Assembly: GCA_905221605.1 (NCBI GenBank)
Contig: CAJNDS010002531.1
Span: 1-64,000, forward strand
DNA from: Symbiodinium natans
Taxonomy: Eukaryota; Sar; Dinophyceae; Suessiales; Symbiodiniaceae
Length of the DNA stretch: 64,000 nt
Reading direction: 5' to 3'
Both the position numbers and the translations under genes were made by a program. Shown piece after piece: positions 11,716-20,453 of the stretch. Within the stretch, counting starts at the first letter, position 1, and every line of letters begins with the position of its first letter. The notes under the pieces were generated by a model. It saw nothing but the letters and a program-made list of their open reading frames with translations. It did no database searches and was not told the DNA's origin.

Positions 11716-12436
11716 GGATCCGTGATGCCGTAGAAGCCGGAGTCGATCGTCTGGTCTGCCGCGACCGGTTTTCAGCCGGTTCCGCGCCACTTGGCGCTTC
11801 CTCCGCAGCCGACGATGCCACGGGGGAGAGCGTGCCCTGCGAGGCACCGTTGTAATTCTGGAGGTTTGTCCAAGTAAGAGGAAGCAAACAAGCCAGTGCA
11901 AAGAGCTTGATGAGGACTCGCTGTCCTCTCATGTGCTGCGCGTCCCAGATCAGTCGGCCCAGGAAAGGCAGCGAATAACCAGGGAGGCGCAGAGATATCA
12001 GGGTGACGGCCCAAAAAGGCAGCGTAACCCACTAGGGAGGGGATGAAAAATCCCGGTGGCGGATCCAGTGCCCAAACCACCAGCCAGCAAATGATCCAGG
12101 ACCAATGCCAGCAATTCAGGGCCCCGCGACCCTGAGGATCGGCGCGGGCCGGCCGCGCAGATCAGAAATACCGGACCCAAGCCCGATAGATGGCGGCAGG
12201 ACTAAGGCCTGCCTGGGGTCTGGCTGTTGCAGATCCGCAGGCGCTGCTACGAGCAGAGGCTACGGAAAGACACAATCTAAGCCGAAACGCCTAACCCTAC
12301 AACCCTATAAGCCCTAAAACCCTTCAAGGGGCGGTCCATACTAACTACAGTTAAGGGACTTAGAACGTAAGTTGCTACGACTTGTAACGCAATTTAGGGC
12401 CCTCATGCCTCTACTTATAACTTGGGGGCCCCTCCT
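11716..12436. other. Presumed 5' flank of the retroelement, no gene recognised
   Basis: GC-rich sequence with several short open frames on both strands but none with a recognisable domain. From about 12285 onward, degenerate CCCTAA-type units appear. The stretch 12341-12441 is one half of the inverted-repeat family 9 described below. A promoter for the element may lie here, but no motif supports that. Confidence 0.4.
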
Positions 12437-12518
12437 TGTAAACCCTAAACCCTAAACCCTAAACCCTCAACCCTAAACCCTAAACCCTAAACCCTTCCTA
12501 AACCCTACTTTTCACAAG

Positions 12519-12586
12519 GCTACAAGCTGCCTGGCGCTGTGAGCTCCCTCAGCTGTGCCAACGGAACGGTAGCCCTTGGAGTGGAG
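12519..12586 (+). CDS. Candidate exon, unknown protein
   Basis: Acceptor TTCACAAG| follows a C-strand array. The frame reads YKLPGAVSSL then SCANGTVALGVE. The GTTTAGGG donor would include an in-frame TAG, so a GC donor (GAG|GCCCCC) is assumed. GC donors are reported in dinoflagellates. First exon-like piece after the retroelement. Confidence 0.35.
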
Positions 12587-13888
12587 GCCCCCTAGGGTTT
12601 AGGGTTTCGGGTTTAGGGTTTAGGGATACTCGAACTTTAAACTTTTTGGGTTTGCTTATTTTGTAGGAATAATAAAGTGTAACCTTTCTTCCCCCTTGGT
12701 TATTGGAGAAGTAAGTAGGTTTTAGGGCTTAGGGTTAAGGGTTTCGGGGATTAGGGTTTCTTTGTGGTGCAGTCTCTTAGGCCTGGATGCAAAAAAGGGG
12801 TTAACACGGGTTTAGGGTTTAGCGTTTAGGGTTTGGGGTTTGGGGTTTGATGTTTCGGGTTTTGGCGTTGAGGGGTGTTTGGGCTTTAGGGTCTAAGGTT
12901 CGTCCCCAAGCCCAGTTGCACAAGGGTCTCAGGTTAAGTTCAGGTGCTTGGGTTTGGGCTGCGGGGAAAAAAGGATTTGGGGTTTAGGGTTTAGGGTTTG
13001 GGGTTTTTAGGGGAGGTTCATGGTTAGGGGTTTAGGACTTAGTGTTGCGGGCATTTGCATGTAAAGGCTCAGGATATGTTGCCGAGCCCTAAGCCCTAAA
13101 CCCTGAACCCTAAACCCTGAACCTTCGAGCTCAACCGTGAGAGCTGTCCGCAGATTGCTGGTAGTTGGGGTTTATCCCCTAAACCCTAAATCCTAAACCC
13201 TAAGGGTTTAGGGACTTGCAGCCTGAACTTTCAGCTTTTCTGACCAGTCATTCTCGGGATCATTAATGCTTCCAAACCTGAGGGTTCTTGGTGGTTGAAC
13301 ATGGAAAGCGGCGAGCAAGTATGTATGTTGGGGTTGCTCGGAGTTGTCATTGTTCGAAAGCGTGTTTTTTCTTATTCCCCGCTTGCTTCGGAAACGGGTG
13401 GCACATTATGCAAAGGGGATTCGAGAGCCTTAGCGGAGACGCTACATATTCGTACCCTACGGGAGCCCCCAAAGCCTCAAACCGTACATACACGACGCCC
13501 TAGACCCTGCAAGATCCAAACTTTACCTTCAACCCTCATCCCTGTTTTGTAAGGGACAACCCGCACAAGTCTCTCGCTGTCTTGGTGTACCACTCGCATT
13601 GGAGTCGCCCTATACCCTATACCCCCCCCCCTTGTACCCTACGCCCCTACATCCTTCTTAACCCTAAACCCCAAAAAAAACAAGGCCATGGCGTTTTGGG
13701 GGCACCCTTTTTTGCGGCATCTAAGGAAGAATAGAGTACTTAGGGGATGTATAGTCGGGGATGGGGGGTATTTCTATTTTGGGGAGCTTCCCACCTTAAA
13801 ACCGAACCACATTCCCTAAACCCTGAACCCGAAACCCGAGACCCTAAACCCGAAACCCAACCCTAAACCCTGAACCCCTGCTTCGCAG
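12587..13888. other. Degenerate telomere-type DNA, no exon supported
   Basis: Mostly drifted TTTAGGG units on the plus strand to about 13050, then CCCTAAA units. Short unique stretches, such as the AT-rich 12625-12720 and 13260-13550, have no good splice-bounded frame. Nothing else is seen. Confidence 0.5.
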
Positions 13889-13966
13889 GCTCCAAGTGCC
13901 AGTCTGGGTCGTTTGTCCTTCGATTCCTCGACAGAGGCCGACTCCTCGGAGTGCCGCGGTTTGGAG
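13889..13966 (+). CDS. Candidate exon, Ser-rich
   Basis: Acceptor CTTCGCAG| after a C-strand array and donor GAG|GTTTAGGG into a G-strand array. All three frames are open. Phase 0 gives APSASLGRLS, FDSSTEADSS, ECRGLE, exactly 26 codons. A low-complexity Ser-rich linker is the most likely content. Confidence 0.55.
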
Positions 13967-14351
13967 GTTTAGGGTTTGGGTTTAGGGTTCAGGGTTCAGG
14001 ATTTAGGGTTTAGGGTTTAGGGTTTAGGGTTTAGGGTTTAGGGTTTAGGATTTAGGGTTTAGGGTTTAGGGTTTAGGGTCTAGGGTTTAGGATTTCGGGA
14101 TGTCTGGGGCGAAACCATTCAAGGGGGTTTCTGGCTGCTGCTGACAGTCGCAGTCCAGCCAAGCAGCTGGATGGATGATGTCCACGTGTGTGTATATCGT
14201 AAAACAGAATATACTCTGTAAGTATAAGTTTGAGTAGAAAGAAAGACAAATATGTACCAATCTAAATAAAACCCTAAACCCCAAACCCTTAAACCCTGAA
14301 ACCCTAAACCCTAAACCCTAAACCCTAAACCCCGAGTTCTCAACCGTCAAG

Positions 14352-14426
14352 GTCTCCATGCTTCTGTCGGAGGCTTCGCCCCACCTCAGATTCTCAGGGT
14401 GTCAAGGGACAGCGGGGGACGTGGAG
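14352..14426 (+). CDS. Candidate exon
   Basis: Acceptor ACCGTCAAG| follows (CCCTAAA)n. There are exactly 25 codons, VSMLLSEASPHLRF then SGCQGTAGDVE, and the donor GAG|GTTTGGGG leads into a G-rich array. No family recognised. Confidence 0.6.
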
Positions 14427-14629
14427 GTTTGGGGGGTTTAGGGATTTAGGGTTCAGGGATTTAGGGTTTAGGGTTTAGGGATTTAGGGATTTAAGGTTTC
14501 TTTTACGTAGTCTTGGGGGGGGGGTGGGGGGGGGGGCTTGGGGTAAGGTTTAGGGTACTGCAACTGTGCCTGGGCTCAAAGAAGGGTGTTACCTTAAACC
14601 CTAAACCCAAACCCTAAAGTCATTTGCAG

Positions 14630-14676
14630 CAGGAGTGCCCTCCAAGAGGGATGCGAGCGCAGAACCGCCCCTCATG
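14630..14676 (+). CDS. Candidate exon
   Basis: Acceptor CATTTGCAG| after CCCTAAA repeats, donor TCATG|GTTACGG before G-strand repeats. Reads QECPPRGMRAQNRPS. Confidence 0.5.
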
Positions 14677-14743
14677 GTTACGGTTTAGGCTTTAGGCTTT
14701 AGGGTCTAGGGTTTGGGGTTTAGGGTTTAGGGTTTAGGGTTAG

Positions 14744-14783
14744 GGCGCTCGACCTCGCAAAGCCAGATCTCTTTCTTTGGCCT
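14744..14783 (+). CDS. Candidate exon with acceptor inside a telomere array
   Basis: The G-strand array ends GGGTTAG| and the exon follows at once, reading ALDLAKPDLFLWP. The donor is the consensus |GTGAGC. The acceptor AG is the TTAG of the repeat itself. Confidence 0.55.
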
Positions 14784-14820
14784 GTGAGCCTTGGGACCAC
14801 ATGAACCCAACATTGGGTTT

Positions 14821-15567
14821 AGGGTTTAGGGTTTAGGGTTTAGGGCTTAGGGTTTAGGGTTTAGGGTTTGGGGTTTGGGGTTTAGGGTTTAGGGTTTGGG
14901 GTTTGGGGTTTGGGGTTTGGGGTTTGGCGTTTGGGGTTTGGGGTTTTGGGTTTGGGGTTTGGGGTTTGGGGCTTGGGGCTTGGGGTCATATACCCTATAC
15001 TACTACTACAATCTCTATTAAGGTATATGAACCATAAACCCTTTTAGGATTCATTTCGTCCCCAAGGAATCCCAGGCGAATTCGGAGATACACAGTTCTC
15101 GCGACGACAACCTTCCTCAAGGCACCCTTTCCACACTAACCCCTAACCCGAATCTCTTAACCCCTAACCACTAAAATAAACCCTAAACGCCTAGAACTCT
15201 GAACCCTAAGCCCTGAAGCGGGGTGAGACCCTAAGCCACAAACACATAGCCCTGAAACCCGAATCCTTCGGGCCTCCAACTTAAGCCCGTGTAGCCAAAA
15301 CATGAACTCCCCCCCAAAAAAAGAAAAGGTCCTCAAAACCTATACAATCTGCCTAAACCCTCAGCCCTACGCCCTAAACCCTGAACCCTGAACCCCCAAA
15401 CTCCAAACCCAAACCCTAAGCCCCAAACCCCAAACCCCAAACCCCAAACCCCAAACCCCAAACCCCAAACCCCAAACCCCAAACCCTAAACCCTAAACCC
15501 TAAACCCTAAACCCTAAACACCAACCCCTAAACCTAACCCTAAACCCTAAACCCTAAACCCTATACT
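14821..15567. repeat. Telomere arrays switching from TTTAGGG to TTTGGGG, then CCCCAAA to CCCTAAA
   Basis: At 14816-14985 the unit drifts from TTTAGGG to TTTGGGG on the G strand. At 15416-15490 the complementary CCCCAAA variant forms a clean block that turns into CCCTAAA at 15484-15567. One possible exon lies inside (15076-15121, CCCAG|, reading ANSEIHSSRDDNLPQ with a GC donor), held with low confidence. Confidence 0.8.
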
Positions 15568-15589
15568 CCCCTCCCCCCTCCTCTCCGCC

Positions 15590-15670
15590 ATGGCTGCGGC
15601 GAAGCGCGCGCGGAGGGCAGCGCCCTGCCCCAACGGTTGCGCGGACTGCCCCGTGGGCTCCTTCGGCTGA
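15590..15670 (+). CDS. Short GC-rich ORF or exon, Cys-rich
   Basis: Right after a C-strand array, ATG GCT GCG opens a 26-codon frame MAAAKRARRAAPCP, NGCADCPVGSFG that ends in TGA before G-strand repeats. Another frame is also open and would meet the donor |GTTCGG. It could be a first exon or an internal exon, and the start is uncertain. Confidence 0.35.
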   Translation: MAAAKRARRAAPCPNGCADCPVGSFG

Positions 15671-16213
15671 GGGTTCGGATATGGCTTAGGGTTTAGGGTG
15701 TTTAGGGTTAGGGTTTAGGGTTTAGGGTTTAGGGTTTAGGGTTTAGGGTTTAGGGTTTAGGGTTTAGGGTTTAGGGTTTAGGGTTTAGGGTTTAGGGTTT
15801 AGACGTCAAGCAAACCTTACGGTTTAGAGTTTAGAGTTTATGGTTTGGGGTGCAGGATTCAGGGTTTAGGGTTTCCTGAGTACGGGAGAGAGAGGGAGAG
15901 AGGGTTGGTTTAGGGTTTAGGTTCAGGGTTGGGTTTAGGGCTTTGGTTTTCGGGCGATCCCTAAACCCTAAACCCTAAACCCTAAACCCTAAACCCTAAA
16001 CCCTAAATAGGGTTAAGGGTTGAGATTTTTATAGGGCTTCCAGAATCTTGGGCGGCGGAGTGGGAGTTCAGGGTTTAGGGTTTTTTTTGGGTTTAGGGTT
16101 TAGAGCTCAGGTGTTTCTGGAGGTTCAAACCCTAAACCCTAAACCCTAAACCCTAAACCCTAAACGGACCGCCATTGAGGGTTTAGGTGTTCGGGGTTAT
16201 GGTGTAGGTCTAG

Positions 16214-16258
16214 GGTTTATGTACGAAGCGACGAAGTCTCTTGAGGACAGGGTATCCT
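16214..16258 (+). CDS. Candidate exon between two G-strand arrays
   Basis: Acceptor GTCTAG| lies inside drifted repeat, and the frame FMYEATKSLEDRVS runs to donor |GTTTAGGG. Both splice sites come from telomere-type units. Confidence 0.45.
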
Positions 16259-16572
16259 GTTTAGGGTTTAGGGTTTAGGGTTTAGGATTTAGGGTGTAGG
16301 GTTTAGGGTTTAGGGTTTAGGGTTTAGCGTGTCAGTCGAGCCCAAGATGGCAAGCCACATGGTTCTCTATGGGCATTTCCCAAAACCCTAAATTCGTTCA
16401 AACCCTAAACCCTCCTGAACCCTGAGCCCTAAACCCTAAACCCTAACCCTAGGGGACCCCTCAGTCAACATATCTACAAAACGCATAGGCAACACACACA
16501 CACACACACACACACCCTACAGCCCTGAACGCCGTCATAGACCCTGAAACCCTTAACCCTATAAGCCCTACA

Positions 16573-16672
16573 CCAACCCTAAACCCTAAACCCTAAACCC
16601 TAAACCCTAAACCCTAAACCCTAAACCCTAAACCCTAAACCCTAAACCCTAAACCCTAAACCCTAAACCCTC
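16573..16672. repeat. Pure CCCTAAA array
   Basis: About 14 uninterrupted CCCTAAA units. A (CA)n run lies just upstream at 16492-16515. The following 300 bases hold no convincing exon, although TACTTGCAG| at 16746 could be an acceptor. Confidence 0.9.
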
Positions 16673-16941
16673 CTCAACCCCTAAGACCCGAAGTGCAGCC
16701 CCTCAATCTTCAACCCTCTGGCCGCGCATTCATTTGTTACTTGCAGCGGCCTAGGGTTGCTAGGATAGCTTCAGGGCTTATAGGCTTTAGGGTTTAGGGT
16801 TTAGGGTTTAGGGTTCAGGGTTCAGGGTGGGAGGTGCCAGCTTGATAAGATGGTTCCAAGCCCAGTTTCAAAAAGAGGCACGGGTTCCAGAAAGGACTAC
16901 TAGGTTTAGGGTTTAGGGTTTAGGATTTAGGGGCTATGGGC

Positions 16942-17050
16942 TGGGATGTTCCCCCTTATAGTAACAGTCCTTAATAGAGATTATAGTACCCCCCCCCCCC
17001 CCCCAATAATAATCCCTATTAAGGACTGCTAGTATAAGGGAGCATCCCAA
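16942..17050. mobile_element. Inverted-repeat element family 1, copy a
   Basis: The ends are imperfect inverted repeats: TGGGATGTTCCCCCTTATAG at the left and a complementary ...TAAGGGAGCATCCCA at the right. Nested inside are AACAGTCCTTAATAG and CTATTAAGGACTG, so the whole 105 bp can fold into one hairpin with a C-run loop. There is no coding capacity, so it is a MITE-like or foldback element. Other copies are at 30329, 37176, 44856, 53555 and 59321. Confidence 0.75.
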
Positions 17051-17052
17051 AG

Positions 17053-17395
17053 TTAAGGGCTTAAGATTTCGGGTCGAGCGGAGAGGTGCTTTGGAAATGC
17101 ACGGCTTAGACAGGAGATCAAGAGTTCCAGAACCTTTTTTTTGTGGTATCTCTGGCCTACGAAATGCCTCGGCAAGGTCAAATGTCACAAGCCACACGTC
17201 GGAAGTATGGTTCACAGATTGAACTGGGCGAACTTTATCTGGGATGGATCTCCTTGTTGCTGTTATCTGGGAGCTAACCTTGAGCTTCATGACACGTCCT
17301 ACACGGCGCATGCAAGCCCAAGTCCCTCCGATAGTTGAAGCTCTTCGGGTTCTGGCTCCAGGCTGAGATTCCTTGATGTTGGGTCTTTGTGGGGT
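17053..17395. other. Unique stretch with coding-like frames on both strands
   Basis: A plus-strand frame (17141-17338, containing HRLNWANFIWDGSPCC) and a minus-strand frame (17311 to about 17060, containing VNHTSDVWLVTFDLAEAF) overlap. The minus frame looks more protein-like but has no splice-site context. I cannot decide between them. It may be a captured gene fragment. Confidence 0.3.
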
Positions 17396-17778
17396 TTAGG
17401 GTTTAGGGTTTTGTGGGGAGGCGACGGAGCTAAGATCCAGAAAGCTAGATCGGAAGCAGAGTGGGCTGGATGTAGCTGACGCGGACCAGGGTCGTGGGCG
17501 CACGCGTGGCCTCAAAGTGTAGGGGCACTGTGGGCTGACTCGGGCCTTTGGGAGAACGTAGAAAGAGGCATGCAGAAAGTCGCTGTTTGGGCCACGACTC
17601 CTCCTGGAACCTACAACTCCCGAAGCCCCACCCCTTGAACGTGCACCTTAGGTAGTCCAAAGCCGAAGTTTTTTTGCAGGTTATGATCATCGAGCGTGCC
17701 TTGGGTACCCCACCCAAAACCCCAAACCCTAAACCCTAGGCCCTAGGCAGCTGCTTTGCTAGGTTATTTCGGGAACAG

Positions 17779-17844
17779 CACTGCTGCAGAACTGTAAAGC
17801 AGCCTGAGGCTGAAGGCATGTTTGTCGCGCCCGCTTCAGTTCAG
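17779..17844 (+). CDS. Candidate exon
   Basis: Acceptor GGGAACAG|, 22 codons HCCRTVKQPEAEGMF then VAPASVQ, donor CAG|GTTTTACAGG. C-strand units flank the left intron and drifted G-strand units the right. Confidence 0.55.
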
Positions 17845-18113
17845 GTTTTACAGGTGTCAGAGTTTAGGGCTCAGGCCCTCAACCCTAAACCCCAAACCCT
17901 AAACCCTAAACCCTCCCATCCTACGTTCGCTCCGGCCAACCAGCCCCTGCAAGCCTTTGAAGAAAATCTTCTATCAACTTAACCCTTCCTGAAGTAGGGG
18001 TTAGGGTTTAGGGTTTAAGGTTTAGGATTTAGGGTTCAGGGTTCAGGGTTCAGGGTTTAGGGTTTAGGGTTTAGGGTTTAGGGTTTAGGGTTTAGGGTAG
18101 GCCTCAGAGTGAG

Positions 18114-18152
18114 GCTACTTTGGGAGAGAGAGCCTTCGAGGGAGGGGACCTT
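18114..18152 (+). CDS. Candidate short exon
   Basis: CAGAGTGAG| opens ATLGERAFEGGDL, 13 codons, with donor |GTGTGG. A pure G-strand array ends just upstream. Confidence 0.4.
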
Positions 18153-18401
18153 GTGTGGAGCAGCTGAACTCTAAGAATTGGGGTCAGATGCCCTATACCG
18201 CTATAATCCGATTAAATTTGGGTATATGAGCCAAACACTTTTTTAGGAAGACTAGTATAATCCCGATTATGACGGTACATGAACCAGAACCCTAAACCCT
18301 AAACCCTAAATTTTTTGGGATTCACGTGTTCTACAATGAAATTCCACGGCGCTGAGACTGGCGTCCGCTCCCTCGTCTCACGGCCGCTCCCAGCACTGCA
18401 G

Positions 18402-18451
18402 CTTTCCAAGCGGACTTCGCGCTGCCTCGGAGGCCCCTTGGGTTCTGTAGG
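18402..18451 (+). CDS. Candidate exon
   Basis: Acceptor CACTGCAG|, reads LSKRTSRCLGGPLGSV, donor |GTTTAGGG directly into a G-strand array. Confidence 0.5.
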
Positions 18452-18794
18452 GTTTAGGGTTTTGGGTTTTGGGTTTTAGGGTTTTAGGGTTGAGGGTTGA
18501 GGGTTTGGGGCAGGCTTTGGTGTTCGGGGTTTTAGTGTTGTTTTGGGAAGACGGTGTCGCGCTCGTGAGGCCTTATTGTAGGTTTTCATAAGGCGGGTTT
18601 GGAAAAAGGGTTTAGGGTTTAGGGGTTGGACCTCAAGTCTGTGTGGCCCCAGCAGCAACTCCACCCAGATTTCTGGCACAGAACCCTAGGTTCCCGACGC
18701 CACAAAGCCTCCTAAACCCTAAACCCTATAAACCCTAAACCCTGAAACCCTAAACCCTATGAATCCTAAACCCCATATATTTAGTTTGTTCAAG

Positions 18795-18912
18795 TGGAGT
18801 TTGCCGGACGGCAGAGGAAGAACATACTGACCCAAGCTCGGACTCCGAGGCCTTTCATCCTCACTGCCGAAGCCGTGGACGCTTTCCAGTGGCCTCACGC
18901 AAGCATTCCTGG
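18795..18912 (+). CDS. Candidate exon, 118 nt
   Basis: Acceptor TTGTTCAAG| and donor |GTTGAGGG. Two frames are open. One gives EFAGRQRKNILTQARTPRP then FILTAEAVDAFQWPHASIP. The other gives AEEEHTDPSSDSEAFHPH and agrees in phase with the exons at 18402 and 19272. No family recognised. Confidence 0.6.
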
Positions 18913-19271
18913 GTTGAGGGTTTAGCGTTGAGGGTTTAGCGTATAGGGTTTATAAGGTTTAATTAGGGTTTAAATAATTGTCAACGGGTTTAACGCACAA
19001 CTACGATTCAGAGCCTTAACTCTAAACTCTGAACCCTTCGAACGGGTTTAGGCATCAAGGTGTCTAGGGCTTAGGGGTTCGGTGCTCTAGATCTGATAGC
19101 TTGTCTTTTCGGAATACGTGTGCCAAGAGGTTTCCCGGACTAGGCTTCAACTTCAAACCGTCCTAAGCCATTTCAGAACCCTAAGCCTTTTGAGAATCCC
19201 TCCCAAAATTCCCCAAGATCTACAAGGGGTCGCTTCAGCGACGCAGGTGCAGGTTCCTACCCGCATTGCAG

Positions 19272-19337
19272 CTTTTTTTGAGGGCCTTAGACCCTCAAGG
19301 CTACAGCTTGCACACGGGAGCCGGTGGCCTGTTTCGG
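19272..19337 (+). CDS. Candidate exon
   Basis: CGCATTGCAG| then 22 codons LFLRALDPQGYSLHTGAG, GLFR, donor CGG|GTTTAGGG into a G-strand array. Phase 0 at both ends. Confidence 0.6.
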
Positions 19338-19553
19338 GTTTAGGGTTTAGGGTTTAAGTTTTAGGGTTTGGGTTTAGGGTTTAGGGTTTAGAAGCTTAAA
19401 ACACAAAGCCAAGGTCACATGTCATGAGTTGTGCATATGGGGGTTTACGAAAATGAGGGACCCCCAATAGAATCCCCAAATATCTTCTTGTTGAATTCTC
19501 CGAGTTCCCTTGAATACCAAGAGCAAGAACTCTTGCAGAAAGGCCCGCCTCAG

Positions 19554-19626
19554 ACGGACGCTGGCGCTCCCTGCGCTACTTCGAGGAGCACCCGCAGGTG
19601 CCCACACTCACCTTGTGGCTTCATGG
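19554..19626 (+). CDS. Candidate exon
   Basis: Acceptor CCGCCTCAG|, best frame GRWRSLRYFEEHPQVP then TLTLWLH, donor |GTTTAGGG. Upstream at 19433-19480 lies part of inverted-repeat family 3 (GGGGGTTTACGAAAAT). Confidence 0.6.
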
Positions 19627-20044
19627 GTTTAGGGTTTAGGGTCCAGGGTTTAGGGTTTAGGGTTTAGAGTGCTTGAGGGCCCCGTGAAGCTTGTTGAGCT
19701 CTGTCGGGTGGCAAGTTGTTTGGAGCCGCCCTAAACCCTAAACCCTAAACTCTAAACCCCAAACCCTAAACCCTAAACCCCAAACCCTAAACCTAAACCC
19801 TAAACCCTCAGGCCCCTAAGGTGCTCCATGCGCAGGATGGGCATGGCCTCGCCAGAAAGAGTCATAGAGGGGTCGGAAGAATTTCTAGTAATCTTCCCTT
19901 ATGGCCCCTTTTATGAATCTACTATAATATGATAATGACCCCCAAAGCCGTATTCTAATTGTTAAGGCCCCTAAACCCTAAACCCTGAACCCTAAACCCT
20001 AAACCCTAAACCCTAAACCTCAAACTCTGGGACGTTCCGTGCAG

Positions 20045-20096
20045 GTCCAAGCCATGGAGCGGCTCTTTGACGATCCTGAAGGCAGCCGTTTCAGGG
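20045..20096 (+). CDS. Candidate exon
   Basis: TTCCGTGCAG| then VQAMERLFDDPEGSRFR in phase 0 (another frame is also open), donor |GTTTAGGG. A C-strand array lies upstream (19974-20030). Confidence 0.6.
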
Positions 20097-20453
20097 GTTT
20101 AGGGGAACCCTGAACCCTTCGGAGCCCTAAACCCTAGCCCTAAACCCTAAACCCTAAACCCTTCTAGCCCTAAACCCTAAACCCCCCAAACCCACTCCTA
20201 AACCCAAAGCCCAAAATCCTGACCCCAAAACCTGACACCCTCCAAAACCCCAAGCCTCGGGAGTTGAGAGGGAGTGCAGGAGCCTAGGACGCCGGGGGGT
20301 TTAGGGTTTAGGGTTTAGGGTTTAGGGTTTAGGGTTTAGGGTTGGGAACTAATTCTTCAAGTGTCGAGGAGGCCCTTGGGGACCAGATGACACTTCTCAA
20401 TCTTCAATCTTTGAAGGCGCTGTAAGATGCAAAGTGATGTCGCCAAGAACTAG

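Noticed and set aside
10191-11932. N-terminal 570 residues of the long minus-strand frame
   Set aside because: That frame is Cys-, Gly- and Ser-rich here and overlaps a better coiled-coil frame, so it is treated as a shadow.
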